From the NCBI RefSeq assembly GCF_041080865.1, contig NZ_CP160906.1:496001-560000 (forward strand): a stretch of DNA of 64,000 bases. Reading direction: 5' to 3'. The notes under the pieces were generated by a model. That model saw nothing but the letters and a program-made list of their open reading frames with translations, did not search any database and had not been told where the DNA came from. This DNA is from Psychromonas sp. MME1 (lineage in GTDB: Bacteria > Pseudomonadota > Gammaproteobacteria > Enterobacterales > Psychromonadaceae). A program made the position numbers and the translations under genes. Shown one piece after another: positions 55,329 to 64,000 of the stretch (positions are counted from its first letter, which is position 1; every line of letters starts with the position of its first letter).

Positions 55329-57341
55329 ATGAAAAAAAAATTTCAATTGTCATCAACATTTTCGCCTGCAGGCGATCAACCTCAAGCGATTGAAAAACTC
55401 GTTGATGGTATTGAATCGGGGCTCGCTTTCCAGACGCTTTTGGGAGTGACTGGCTCAGGGAAAACATTCACCTTGGCCAATACCATTGCCCAGTTGAATC
55501 GCCCTACATTGATTCTTGCACCGAATAAGACCTTAGCTGCGCAATTGTATGGCGAAATGAAGGATTTTTTTCCCCATAACGCCGTTGAATATTTCGTCTC
55601 CTATTATGATTATTATCAACCAGAAGCCTATGTACCGAGTTCTGATTCCTTTATTGAGAAAGATGCCGCGGTCAATGCCCATATTGAACAGATGCGTTTA
55701 TCTGCAACTAAAGCCTTATTAGAACGTGATGACGTGGTGTTGGTCGCCTCTGTTTCTGCTATTTATGGATTAGGGGATCCCACTGCGTATTTAAAAATGA
55801 TGTTGCATCTCACCCTTGGTGAAATAATCTCTAGCCGTGAAATTCTGCAACGCTTGGTTGATTTACAATATAGTCGTAATGAAACGGAATTAAGCCGTGG
55901 TACTTTTCGTGTACGTGGGGAGGTCATTGATATTTTTCCTGCTGATTCGGAAAAAGAGGCGTTGCGTATCGAATTATTTGATGATGAAGTGGAAAATATA
56001 ACGATTTTTGACCCATTAACGGGGCAACAGCTCGATAAACTAACACGTGTGACCGTATACCCTAAGACCCACTATGTAACGCCTAGAGAGCAAATTTTAA
56101 AAGCCGTTGAGGCCATTAAAATAGAACTCAATGAACGTAAAAAAGCGTTTTTAGCTGAAAATAAACTCATTGAAGAGCAGCGTATTTCTCAGCGTACCTT
56201 ATATGATATCGAAATGATGAATGAGTTAGGTTATTGCTCGGGTATTGAAAATTATTCTCGCTACTTGTCTGGGCGCGCACCGGGTGAAGCACCACCGACG
56301 TTATTTGATTACCTCCCTAACAATGGTTTGTTGATTATTGATGAAAGTCATGTAACCGTCCCACAAATTGGCGCTATGTACAAAGGTGATCGTTCCCGTA
56401 AAGAAAACTTAGTGAATTACGGTTTCCGTTTGCCATCGGCTTTGGATAATCGTCCGCTTAAATTTGCGGAATTTGAGAAATTGGCACCACAAACCATTTA
56501 TGTTTCTGCCACACCCAGTGATTATGAAATTGAAAAATCAGAGGGTGATGTAGTACGGCAAGTGATTCGTCCGACAGGATTACTTGATCCAGAAATAGAG
56601 GTGCGCCCAGTTACTACTCAAGTCGATGATCTGCTTTCGGAAATCAATCTTCGCTTACCATTAAATGAGCGTGTATTAGTGACCACCTTAACCAAACGCA
56701 TGGCAGAAGATCTTACCGATTACCTTAATGAACATGGTATTAAAGTACGTTATTTACATTCCGATGTTGATACTGTTGAGCGTGTTGAGATTATACGCGA
56801 TCTACGCTTAGGGGTTTTTGATGTATTAGTGGGGATCAACTTACTACGTGAAGGGTTAGATATTCCTGAAGTTTCACTGGTGGCAATATTAGATGCGGAC
56901 AAAGAGGGCTTTTTACGTTCTGAGCGTTCGTTAATTCAAACCATGGGGCGTGCTGCACGTAACTTAAAAGGTAAAGCCATTTTATATGCCGACAAAGTGA
57001 CGGCATCCATGCAAAAGGCGATGAAGGTGACCGAAGATCGCCGCCTTCTGCAACATAATTTTAATCAAGCCAATGGCATTGTTCCACAAGGCTTAAATAA
57101 GCAGGTCAATGATGTTCTGCAACTTGGGCAGCGCAATCTTAAAAAAGGCAATAGTAAACAAGATAAGGTCGCTGAGTATAAAGCCAACTACCAAGTTAAC
57201 AGTGAGCAGGAGATCCTTAAGCAGATCGTTAAATTGGAAAAGCAGATGTTTACATACGCCAAAGAACTCGAGTTTGAACAAGCTGCAAAAATCAGGGATG
57301 AAGTTACTAAATTACAGGAACAATTAGTTTCTATGGGGTAA
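55329..57341 (+). CDS. uvrB: Excinuclease ABC subunit B UvrB
   Basis: 670 residues from the ATG at 55329 ([20 protein letters not shown]); AGGG precedes it by 7 bases, and the open frame upstream to 55281 is unconserved. The helicase-like motifs include Walker [11 protein letters not shown], the beta-hairpin [21 protein letters not shown] and QTMGRAARN. The UvrC-binding UVR motif closes the protein ([20 protein letters not shown]). UvrB verifies DNA damage for nucleotide excision repair. It is normally SOS-induced, but no clear LexA site is visible. Confidence 0.97.
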   Translation: MKKKFQLSSTFSPAGDQPQAIEKLVDGIESGLAFQTLLGVTGSGKTFTLANTIAQLNRPTLILAPNKTLAAQLYGEMKDFFPHNAVEYFVSYYDYYQPEAYVPSSDSFIEKDAAVNAHIEQMRLSATKALLERDDVVLVASVSAIYGLGDPTAYLKMMLHLTLGEIISSREILQRLVDLQYSRNETELSRGTFRVRGEVIDIFPADSEKEALRIELFDDEVENITIFDPLTGQQLDKLTRVTVYPKTHYVTPREQILKAVEAIKIELNERKKAFLAENKLIEEQRISQRTLYDIEMMNELGYCSGIENYSRYLSGRAPGEAPPTLFDYLPNNGLLIIDESHVTVPQIGAMYKGDRSRKENLVNYGFRLPSALDNRPLKFAEFEKLAPQTIYVSATPSDYEIEKSEGDVVRQVIRPTGLLDPEIEVRPVTTQVDDLLSEINLRLPLNERVLVTTLTKRMAEDLTDYLNEHGIKVRYLHSDVDTVERVEIIRDLRLGVFDVLVGINLLREGLDIPEVSLVAILDADKEGFLRSERSLIQTMGRAARNLKGKAILYADKVTASMQKAMKVTEDRRLLQHNFNQANGIVPQGLNKQVNDVLQLGQRNLKKGNSKQDKVAEYKANYQVNSEQEILKQIVKLEKQMFTYAKELEFEQAAKIRDEVTKLQEQLVSMG

Positions 57342-57435
57342 GGGGAGTACAACGTATCCTCAGTGTCAGTTGTTGCTAATACAAATATTGGGGAGATAAT
57401 GGCAAGATGGAAAATTTTGTCATGATAGAAGATAC

Positions 57436-57477
57436 ATGCAACTTGAATATGTTATATCAGTCATCTTCAAGTTGCAT
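57436..57477. repeat. Inverted repeat between uvrB and maf
   Basis: ATGCAACTTGAA (57436-57447) and TTCAAGTTGCAT (57466-57477) are perfect 12-bp inverses with an 18-base loop. It lies between convergent genes, so it may serve as a terminator or a REP-like site. It loosely resembles the ends of the family A elements and a single GATACCCAACTTCAAGATAT at 5946-5965. Confidence 0.7.
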
Positions 57478-57484
57478 TGATATA

Positions 57485-58066
57485 TTAAATGACGGAAAAG
57501 TTTTCGTTCTCTAGCATTTTAATTAGCGATATGAGTGGTAAGCCGATTAAACTATTGGGATCTTTGCCTTCAAAAGAGTCAAATAGGGCGATACCATACC
57601 CCTCACTTTTAAAGCTGCCTGCGCAATTGTACGGTTGTTCTTTTTCTAGGTAACGAGTGATCATTGCATCACTCAACTCTCTAAATTGCACGGTATAAGG
57701 CTCAACCAGAGACTGAACTCGTCCCGTTGCACTGTTAACTAAAGCGAGACCCGTATAAAAGGTGATGCGTTTACCACTGGCGGCTTTGAGCTGCTTAAAT
57801 GCGTTTTCAAAGTTACCTGGTTTGCCTAAAATAACACCGTCATTCACGCAGACTTGGTCACTGCCGATAATCAATGCATGCTCATATTTGTCTGTGACAG
57901 CCTGTGCTTTTTGTATAGCTAAACGCGTCACTAATTGTTGTGCATTTTCACTGGGCAAGGCGGTTTCATCAACATTGGGTTTGTCGGTTAAAAATGCTAG
58001 ATGCAATTTTTCCAGTAGTTGCTTTCGAAAGGGGGAGGTGGATGCTAAAACAAGAAATTGGGGCAT
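57485..58066 (-). CDS. Maf-like nucleotide pyrophosphatase (YceF type)
   Basis: 193 residues. LASTSPFRKQLLEKL, the catalytic Asp in VDETAL, GSDQVCV and the closing NSLIGLPL are Maf signatures; the SPFR and DPNSLIGLP wording fits the YceF (7-methyl-GTP) branch and not YhdE. It hydrolyses modified nucleotides, keeping them out of nucleic acids. It is divergent from yceD, the same pairing as in E. coli. Confidence 0.9.
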   Translation of the reverse strand: MPQFLVLASTSPFRKQLLEKLHLAFLTDKPNVDETALPSENAQQLVTRLAIQKAQAVTDKYEHALIIGSDQVCVNDGVILGKPGNFENAFKQLKAASGKRITFYTGLALVNSATGRVQSLVEPYTVQFRELSDAMITRYLEKEQPYNCAGSFKSEGYGIALFDSFEGKDPNSLIGLPLISLIKMLENENFSVI

Positions 58067-58192
58067 ATTGGCCTCTTTTTTTATCTATGAATTGTGTTAT
58101 TCTATGGGCTTGAAAATAATAAAGCGATAACATAATAAAAAATGTCGCTTTTTCTTTGACTATCTTAACAGCAAACTATATTATTCGCGCCC

Positions 58193-58714
58193 ATGCAAAA
58201 GGTTAAATTACCGATTAGCGTTGATCCTGTTCGCGCTGCTCAAAAACAACTGGAACTTGATGCTCATATTCCTAAGTCGTTTTTGAACAGATTGGCAGAG
58301 TCAACAATCAGCGTTCAGTCTGATATCAACACGACTTTTTCATTTGATATTGATAAGCAAAAGCTGAGAATATTTCATGGCAAAGCTAGTGTTGAAGTAG
58401 AACTCATTTGTCAACGGTGCAGTGAGCCTATGCTTTATCAGTGTGAAGCTGAATTTACGTATTGTCCCGTTCATAACCAAGAACAGGAAAATAATTTACC
58501 AGACGCCTATGAACCCATTTACTATGATGAAAATGGAGAGGTAAATCTTTATCAGGTTGTTGAAGACGAACTGATTCTGGCTCTTCCGCAAATTGCAAAA
58601 CATGCAATAGAGGATTGTCAGCTCGGAGCGTACGAAGTTACCTTTGGTGAAATTGATGAAGAAGAACAGCGTCCCAACCCATTTGATGCATTAGCTAAGC
58701 TAAAGCACAAGTAA
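58193..58714 (+). CDS. yceD: YceD/DUF177 protein, 23S rRNA accumulation factor
   Basis: 173 residues. The DUF177 core has the two cysteines in LICQRCSEPM (about 81-90) and ends DEDELIL-like VVEDELILALPQIAKHA and RPNPFDALAKLK. The family affects 23S rRNA levels by an unknown mechanism. It is the first gene of the yceD-rpmF-plsX-fab block, 18 bp before rpmF. Confidence 0.93.
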   Translation: MQKVKLPISVDPVRAAQKQLELDAHIPKSFLNRLAESTISVQSDINTTFSFDIDKQKLRIFHGKASVEVELICQRCSEPMLYQCEAEFTYCPVHNQEQENNLPDAYEPIYYDENGEVNLYQVVEDELILALPQIAKHAIEDCQLGAYEVTFGEIDEEEQRPNPFDALAKLKHK

Positions 58715-58732
58715 CAAGCAGGAATTTTAAAA

Positions 58733-58906
58733 ATGGCAGTACAAAAAAGTCGTAAGACTCCTTCAAAACGTGGTATGCGTCGTTCACATGATGCACTAGG
58801 TGCAGGTGCTCAACTTTCTGTAGACTCTACATCTGGTGAAACTCATCGTCGTCATCACATGACTGCTGATGGTTTTTACAGAGGCAGAAAAGTAATCGAC
58901 CTATAA
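58733..58906 (+). CDS. rpmF: 50S ribosomal protein L32
   Basis: 57 residues, as in E. coli. It starts [20 protein letters not shown] and ends with YRGRKVIDL. The zinc cysteines found in some lineages are absent, as usual for gammaproteobacteria. The ribosome site is AGGAA, 8 bases before the ATG. Confidence 0.97.
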   Translation: MAVQKSRKTPSKRGMRRSHDALGAGAQLSVDSTSGETHRRHHMTADGFYRGRKVIDL

Positions 58907-58913
58907 GATTACT

Positions 58914-59954
58914 TTGCGTAAATTTACTATTGCGCTTGATGTCATGGGGGGCGATGTCGGTCCCCATATTCCTATTTTAGCGGCTAAAAAATCACTTCAG
59001 TTACATACCAATCTGTCAATATTGATAGTTGGCAACCAAACACTGTTACACCCTTTTTTACAAAAGCATAATCTTCTAAATCATCCTCGTTTGCATGTTA
59101 TTCATACAGATACGTTTATCTCTATGGAAGATAATCCCGTATATGTTTTACGCCATGTTTCAGGTACATCTATGCACCTCGCATTAGATTTGGTGGCCCA
59201 GGGAAAGGCGGATGCATGTGTTAGTGCCGGTAATACAGGGGCGCTAATGTTGTTAGCAAAACAGGCATTGAAAACCTTGCCTGGTATCTCTCGACCCGCA
59301 TTAGTCTCTGGTTTGCCCAATAATTGTGCTGGCCACACTTATCTTTTAGACTTGGGCGCTATTTTACAGTGTGATAGTGACACTTTGTTTAATTTCGCGA
59401 TTATGGGCAGTGTACTTTGTGAAAAGGTAGAGCAAATTAAAAGTCCTACCGTTGCCCTGCTTAATGTGGGTAAAGAAAATAATAAAGGTAATGATATAAT
59501 TAAACGCTGTGCTGATTTGTTAAAGCAGACTCCGCATGTGAATTACATTGGTTTTATTGAGGCGAACGATATCTTTTCCTGCCAAGCCGATGTGGTTGTA
59601 ACCGATGGTTTTAGTGGTAACGTTGCATTAAAAAGTTATGAGGGGATGGGCCGTGTCTATCTATCGCAGTTAAATAAAGCACTGAATACAAACTTTTATA
59701 GTAAACTGTTAGGTAGGTTATTAAATCCAATTTTAAAAAAGCAGTTAAAACATTTGCATCCGGATATGTATAATGGAGCAAGTTTAATTGGGCTACGCGG
59801 TATTGTTGTTAAAAGTCATGGTAGTGCAAATGAAGTTGCATTTACCTATGCCATTGAACAAGCGATCAAAGAGATTCAATGGCAAATCCCTGCGTGTGTA
59901 GCTGAGACGTTAGAAACTGTTTTATCAGAGCGAGATTGTTTATCACATGAATAG
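58914..59954 (+). CDS. plsX: Phosphate acyltransferase PlsX
   Basis: 346 residues from a TTG start ([19 protein letters not shown] follows), 7 bp after rpmF. The PlsX motifs [20 protein letters not shown] and [13 protein letters not shown] are present. It converts acyl-ACP to acyl-phosphate for phospholipid synthesis. It overlaps fabH by 8 bp. A TTG start is consistent with the weak upstream site and with family practice, but other starts are not excluded. Confidence 0.94.
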   Translation: MRKFTIALDVMGGDVGPHIPILAAKKSLQLHTNLSILIVGNQTLLHPFLQKHNLLNHPRLHVIHTDTFISMEDNPVYVLRHVSGTSMHLALDLVAQGKADACVSAGNTGALMLLAKQALKTLPGISRPALVSGLPNNCAGHTYLLDLGAILQCDSDTLFNFAIMGSVLCEKVEQIKSPTVALLNVGKENNKGNDIIKRCADLLKQTPHVNYIGFIEANDIFSCQADVVVTDGFSGNVALKSYEGMGRVYLSQLNKALNTNFYSKLLGRLLNPILKKQLKHLHPDMYNGASLIGLRGIVVKSHGSANEVAFTYAIEQAIKEIQWQIPACVAETLETVLSERDCLSHE

Positions 59955-60906
59955 TAAAATTATAGGTACTGGTAGCTATTTACCGGCAGCGATACGTACA
60001 AACGACGATTTAGAGAAAATGGTCGACACGAGTGATGAATGGATCACGACACGTACGGGTATTAAAGAGCGCCGTATCGCAAACAAACAAGAAACAATCG
60101 CCTTTATGGGAAAAGAGGCGGCGGTTAATGCATTGCAAGCTGCGAGTTTAACCGCGTCAGATTTAGATATGATTATTGTCGCAACGACCAGTAATCATAA
60201 CGCTTTCCCTTCTGCTGCCTGTGAAGTACAAAATTTATTAGGCATTTATAATATCCCCGCTTTTGATGTTGCTGCGGCCTGTGCTGGGTTTACCTATGCA
60301 TTAAGCATTGCCGATAATTTTATTAAAGCTGGTGGTGCTAAAAACATTCTTGTCATTGGTGCCGATAGTTTAGCTAATACCTGTGATCCAACGGATCGCT
60401 CAACAGTCATTTTATTTGGTGATGGTGCTGGGGCGGCTATTGTTAGTGCAACCACCGAAGTGGGCATTTTATCGACTCATATCAATGCCGATGGCCGTTA
60501 TGGTGATTTATTAAAATTGCCAAATGTTGAGCGTGGCAATATGGATACCCTGAATACGGCCTATTTATCAATGGCAGGAAACGATGTCTTCAAAGTTGCT
60601 GTGACAAGATTAAGTCAAGTGGTTGTTGATACTCTCGCGGCTAATAATATTGCTAAAGAAGAGTTAGATTGGTTGGTTCCTCATCAAGCGAACCAGCGAA
60701 TTATCAGTGCTACGGCTAAAAAATTAGGGATGTCCATGGATCAAGTTATTCTAACGCTTGATAAACATGGCAATACTTCTGCTGCATCAGTGCCCTTGGC
60801 GCTAGATGAAGGCATTCGTAGTGGCAAAATCAAACCCGGTCAGCTAGTTTTACTAGAGGCATTTGGTGGTGGGTTTACATGGGGTAGTGCCTTGCTCCGT
60901 ATGTAA
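59947..60906 (+). CDS. fabH: 3-oxoacyl-ACP synthase III FabH
   Basis: 319 residues. The catalytic Cys is in [14 protein letters not shown] (near 112), the His in [11 protein letters not shown] (near 246) and the Asn in [12 protein letters not shown] (near 276). It condenses acetyl-CoA with malonyl-ACP to start fatty acid synthesis. It overlaps plsX and is followed by a hairpin before fabD. Confidence 0.97.
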   Translation: MNSKIIGTGSYLPAAIRTNDDLEKMVDTSDEWITTRTGIKERRIANKQETIAFMGKEAAVNALQAASLTASDLDMIIVATTSNHNAFPSAACEVQNLLGIYNIPAFDVAAACAGFTYALSIADNFIKAGGAKNILVIGADSLANTCDPTDRSTVILFGDGAGAAIVSATTEVGILSTHINADGRYGDLLKLPNVERGNMDTLNTAYLSMAGNDVFKVAVTRLSQVVVDTLAANNIAKEELDWLVPHQANQRIISATAKKLGMSMDQVILTLDKHGNTSAASVPLALDEGIRSGKIKPGQLVLLEAFGGGFTWGSALLRM

Positions 60907-60961
60907 CACTCAATTCAGTAATTACCTACTTATTAATGCTTGTTAAAATGGATGTTAGCTT

Positions 60962-60984
60962 AAGGTGAAACAGTGTTTCACCTT
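60962..60984 (+). other. Hairpin between fabH and fabD
   Basis: AAGGTGAAAC and GTTTCACCTT make a perfect 10-bp stem with a 3-base loop. The downstream sequence GGTTATTC is not a T-run, so partial termination or RNA processing between fabH and fabD is more likely than a full stop. Confidence 0.6.
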
Positions 60985-61111
60985 GGTTATTCATTGTTTA
61001 ATCAGAAGCGCATACTTAATGATTATTTTCATTCATTTTTCCTATGCCTAAATAGAGTATTTGATGAGTGGGTTTAGTCTAAAAACAGTTATATTCATAG
61101 GAATTTAAAAT

Positions 61112-62055
61112 ATGACAAACTTTACTTTTGCCTTTCCTGGGCAAGGCTCGCAAAGTGTTGCTATGCTAGCTGAACTAGCAGAGACATTTCCTGTTGTTGT
61201 AGACACCTATAAAGAAGCAAGTGCTGCACTAGGTTATGATTTATGGGCGCTGGTGCAACAAGGTCCGAGCGAATCGTTGAATCAGACAGATAAAACACAA
61301 CCTGCATTACTTGCGGCATCAGTCGCTATTTGGCGTGTTTGGGAAGAGCAGGGTGGTATAAAGCCCACCGTTATTGCTGGTCATAGCTTAGGCGAATATT
61401 CCGCTTTAGTGTGTGCAGGTGTTATTAATTTTCAAGATGCCATTAAACTCGTTGAGTTACGCGGTCAATTAATGCAACAGGCTGTGCCTGCTGAACAGGG
61501 GCTATGGCTGCCATTATTGGTTTAGATAACGATGTTATTGCAACCTGTTGTGAAAATGCAGCACAGGGACAAGTTGTTTCTCCTGTTAACTTTAATTCTC
61601 CAGGACAAGTTGTTATTGCGGGCAATAAAGAAGCGGTAGAACGAGCGGGTCTATTATTAAAAGAAGCTGGTGCAAAGCGCGTACTTCCTTTACCTGTTAG
61701 TGTTCCTTCACACTGTGCATTGATGAAACCTGCCGCAGAGAAATTAGCTGTTGCGCTGCAAGACATTGAATTTAAAACACCGACAATGGCTGTTATTAAT
61801 AATGTCGATGTCGTTGCAGAAACGGATGCCGCTAAAATTAAAGACGCCTTAGTTCGTCAGTTATTTTCACCTGTTCGTTGGACAGAAACGATTGAAAAAA
61901 TGGCGGCAGAGGGGATCACACTACAAGTTGAAGCTGGACCTGGTAAAGTGTTAAGCGGCCTTGTACGACGTATCGATAAGAGTTTTACTGCCAGTTTTAT
62001 CAATGATAATGCTAGCCTTGAGCAATCACTGGCAGCAGTTAAAGGAGCACAATAA
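61112..62055 (+). CDS. fabD: Malonyl-CoA:ACP transacylase FabD, interrupted by an apparent single-base frameshift
   Basis: The frame from 61112 contains FPGQGSQS and the active-site serine in GHSLGEYSAL, then goes out of frame after AEQG and stops at 61525. The rest continues in the next frame as AMAAIIGLDNDV to the stop at 62055, with the catalytic His in VPSHCALM. A G5 in place of the G4 run at 61498-61501 would rejoin AEQGAMAAIIG and give 314 residues, the normal size. FabD is usually essential, so a missed G in the sequence is the most likely explanation. The stop overlaps the fabG start (TAATG). Confidence 0.9.
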
Positions 62056-62789
62056 TGAGTATGAAAGGTCAAGTGGTATTAGTAACGGGTGCAAGTCGTG
62101 GTATAGGACGTGCTATTGCTGAAAGTTTCGTTGCATTAGGTGCAACGGTACTTGGTACAGCGACGAGTGAAAATGGCGCAGCAGCGATCAGTGAATATTT
62201 AAGTGATGCAGGTAAAGGATTTGTGCTAAATGTAACAGAAACAGATTCTATCAGTACACTTTTTGATGAGATCAAAGCACAATATGGGGCTGTTGATGTG
62301 TTAGTCAATAACGCTGGCATTACTCGTGATAACTTATTGATGCGTATGAAAGATGATGAGTGGAATGATATCATTAACACGAATTTAACGCCCATCTTTA
62401 AAATGAGTAAAGCGGCATTGCGTCCAATGATGAAAAAACGTCATGGACGTATAATTAACGTCGGCTCTGTTGTTGGTACTATGGGCAATGCAGGGCAGGC
62501 TAACTATGCTGCTGCAAAAGCGGGTGTGATTGGCTTTACTAAGTCTTTAGCACGAGAAGTGGCAAGCCGTGGTATTACTGTTAATACAGTAGCTCCTGGG
62601 TTTATTGAAACTGATATGACTAAAGCATTAACAGAAGAGCAACGTGCAGCGACACTTTCTGCTGTACCTGCAGGTCGTTTAGGTGATCCGAAAGAGATTG
62701 CTGCAACGGTTGTATTTCTTGCATCAGAAGGCGCAGCTTACATTAATGGTGAAACAATTCACGTTAATGGCGGCATGTATATGGTCTAA
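62055..62789 (+). CDS. fabG: 3-oxoacyl-ACP reductase FabG
   Basis: 244 residues, E. coli length. A short-chain dehydrogenase: cofactor loop TGASRGIGRAIA (about 12-23), NNAG, the catalytic Ser in NVGSVVGTMGNAGQANYAAAK with Tyr and Lys, and PGFIETDMT. AAAGGAG precedes the start, and the ATG shares a base with the fabD stop. It reduces 3-oxoacyl-ACP with NADPH. Confidence 0.97.
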   Translation: MSMKGQVVLVTGASRGIGRAIAESFVALGATVLGTATSENGAAAISEYLSDAGKGFVLNVTETDSISTLFDEIKAQYGAVDVLVNNAGITRDNLLMRMKDDEWNDIINTNLTPIFKMSKAALRPMMKKRHGRIINVGSVVGTMGNAGQANYAAAKAGVIGFTKSLAREVASRGITVNTVAPGFIETDMTKALTEEQRAATLSAVPAGRLGDPKEIAATVVFLASEGAAYINGETIHVNGGMYMV

Positions 62790-62952
62790 AATTGACCGCT
62801 AAATTGGTGAAAATGGTTGGAATTTATATCTTTATTGATTAAGATCCAAAAAAAGTGGTCTAACCAGCAATAGAATACTTGAATATTAAACGTGATAGAA
62901 TAAACTGTCGCAACTAAATAACGCAACAGCGTATCCACAAAGGAAAATAAAA

Positions 62953-63186
62953 ATGAGCAATATCGAAGAACGCGTAAGAAACATCATCGTTGAACAACTA
63001 GGTGTTCAACTAGACGAAGTTAAAAACGAAGCTTCTTTCGTTGACGATCTTGGAGCTGATTCTCTAGATACAGTTGAGCTTGTAATGGCTCTTGAAGAAG
63101 AGTTTGATACAGAAATTCCAGATGAAGAAGCTGAGAAAATCACAACTGTTCAATCAGCTATTGATTACATTGTAAACAACGCTTAA
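62953..63186 (+). CDS. acpP: Acyl carrier protein
   Basis: 77 residues, very acidic. The phosphopantetheine attachment Ser is in [13 protein letters not shown] (near 37). It carries growing acyl chains. It has a 163-bp upstream gap and a strong terminator downstream, which suggests its own promoter and an abundant transcript. Codon use (for example CTA and GAA) is typical of a highly expressed gene. Confidence 0.98.
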   Translation: MSNIEERVRNIIVEQLGVQLDEVKNEASFVDDLGADSLDTVELVMALEEEFDTEIPDEEAEKITTVQSAIDYIVNNA

Positions 63187-63220
63187 TAATTCATTCAACT
63201 CTGAATGATTGTGTATTTTT

Positions 63221-63246
63221 AAAAGGCGGTCCTATGACCGCCTTTT
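63221..63246 (+). terminator. Terminator of acpP
   Basis: AAAAGGCGGTC and GACCGCCTTTT pair over 11 bp with loop CTAT. A short T-run is included in the stem. Confidence 0.92.
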
Positions 63247-63277
63247 GTGTCTTTAGCGGTTCAGATTAAAGTAACTA

Positions 63278-63436
63278 ATACCAATCCGTATAAGTATCTG
63301 ACCTATTTCGTTGGTTAAAATAATAGATAACAGCATTGCATTCAATCGTAATAGCGAGCTATTACTCAATCATGCGCCTTGCTCTCTATCATTTTTCCTC
63401 AACAAGCTATGACCGTAATATTATGTTAATTGGTAT
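63278..63436. repeat. MITE-like element, family B, complete copy
   Basis: 159 bp from ATACCAATCCG to the inverse ATTGGTAT, non-coding, with AGTATCTGACCTATTT, GAGCTATTACTCAATC and TTTTTCCTCAACA in common with the copy at 33186. It sits between acpP and fabF, genes that are usually close together. Confidence 0.82.
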
Positions 63437-63499
63437 GAATCAGCATTATTATGGTGATAATTGATTTAGTTTAAATAATCCTAATCAGGAGGGATCATC

Positions 63500-64000
63500 G
63501 TGTCAAAGCGAAGAGTTGTAATAACTGGCTTGGGGATGCTATCACCCGTAGGTAATACGGTGGAAGAATCATGGCAAGCAGTACAAGCTGGACAAAGTGG
63601 CATTTCTAATATTGACCATTTTGATACAGAAAAATTCTCTACAAAATTTGCTGGATTAGTCAAAAACTTCAATGTTGAAGATTATATGCCACGTAAAGAA
63701 GCCCGTAAAATGGATGAATTTATCCAATATGGTGTTGCCTCAGCGGAGCAAGCTTTACAGGATTCTGGGCTAATCATCAATGATGATAATGCCGAGCGAA
63801 TCGGTGTCGCCATCGGTTCGGGTATTGGTGGTATCACCACGATTGAAAACAATGTACGTAATTTCGAAAAAAGTGGTCCGCGTAAAATAAGCCCATTTTT
63901 TGTACCTGCAACGATTATCAACATGATCTCTGGCCATGTTTCAATTAATAAAGGCTTAAAAGGGCCTAACATTGCGATAACAACGGCTTGTACAACGGGA
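63500..64000 (+). CDS. fabF: 3-oxoacyl-ACP synthase II FabF (N-terminal part)
   Basis: 167 residues to the window edge, from a GTG with a strong AGGAGG 7 bases upstream. It starts [20 protein letters not shown] as in FabF, contains [10 protein letters not shown] and ends at the active-site ITTACTTG, where the catalytic Cys lies. It condenses malonyl-ACP with acyl-ACP and can act on C16:1 to help set membrane fluidity in the cold. The remaining C-terminal half is outside. Confidence 0.95.
   Translation, partial: MSKRRVVITGLGMLSPVGNTVEESWQAVQAGQSGISNIDHFDTEKFSTKFAGLVKNFNVEDYMPRKEARKMDEFIQYGVASAEQALQDSGLIINDDNAERIGVAIGSGIGGITTIENNVRNFEKSGPRKISPFFVPATIINMISGHVSINKGLKGPNIAITTACTTG

Noticed and set aside
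61490-61530. Programmed ribosomal frameshift in fabD
   Set aside because: There is no slippery heptamer and no obvious stimulatory hairpin, FabD is not known to use frameshifting, and similar single-base losses occur in four other genes here.

Overview
The window is AT-rich DNA from a marine, probably cold-adapted gammaproteobacterium. Gene content and order (nadK/recN next to grpE-dnaK-dnaJ, lolB-ispE-prs-rplY-pth-ychF, a Met-Leu-Gln-Gln-Leu tRNA operon, yceD-rpmF-plsX-fabH-fabD-fabG-acpP-fabF, arcB, sixA, FolE2 in place of FolE) point to the Alteromonadales/Vibrionales side of the class. Psychromonas is my best guess, from memory and not from a search. Almost everything is chromosomal core; there is no plasmid, prophage or CRISPR array.

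Layout. 1-5.9 kb: a tightly overlapping leftward MoxR/Bat operon (moxR, DUF58, DUF4381, batA, batB fused to TPRs plus a pentapeptide tract, batD running off the edge). 6.1-10.9 kb: an accessory-looking stretch with a 46-residue membrane protein, sixA, uspA, a broken L,D-transpeptidase, a broken periplasmic binding protein, a broken HcaT-like transporter and a GNAT acetyltransferase. 11.2-15.9 kb: xseA divergent from guaB-guaA. 16-23.7 kb: a second GNAT, ydiJ-menI, cvfB, cheV, a DUF1244 protein and a BMT5-like methyltransferase. 24.1-25.2 kb: a tRNA operon followed by three 150-bp tandem repeats that each carry the tRNA-Leu 3' end and a terminator. 25.4-36 kb: a leftward housekeeping block (acetyltransferase, ychF, pth, rplY, prs, ispE, lolB, a DUF389 protein, recN, nadK). 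36.2-41 kb: the heat-shock genes grpE, dnaK, dnaJ with two good sigma-32 promoters, then fklB. 41-45.1 kb: a CbiB-like protein, mtnN, tyrS, yhcC. 45.5-49.7 kb: a PAS sensor and a soluble tandem protein whose GGDEF domains are all degenerate. 49.8-57.3 kb: folE2, arcB, ppiA, yajG, uvrB. 57.5-64 kb: maf and the fatty-acid/phospholipid cluster, ending inside fabF.

Two themes cut across the genes. First, five genes, including the normally essential fabD, are interrupted by what looks in every case like loss of one base; a sixth event may have fused a small gene to uspA. The uniform direction, and G runs in two of the six, suggest undercalled bases in the source sequence more than real gene decay. 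Second, two families of short non-coding elements with terminal inverted repeats (about 260 bp and about 160 bp) recur between genes like MITEs, some copies being intact and others truncated or internally deleted.

The most interesting structures are the tRNA-tail tandem repeats, which recall the rtT repeats downstream of E. coli tyrT, the trio of related degenerate GGDEF domains, and the MITE-like families.
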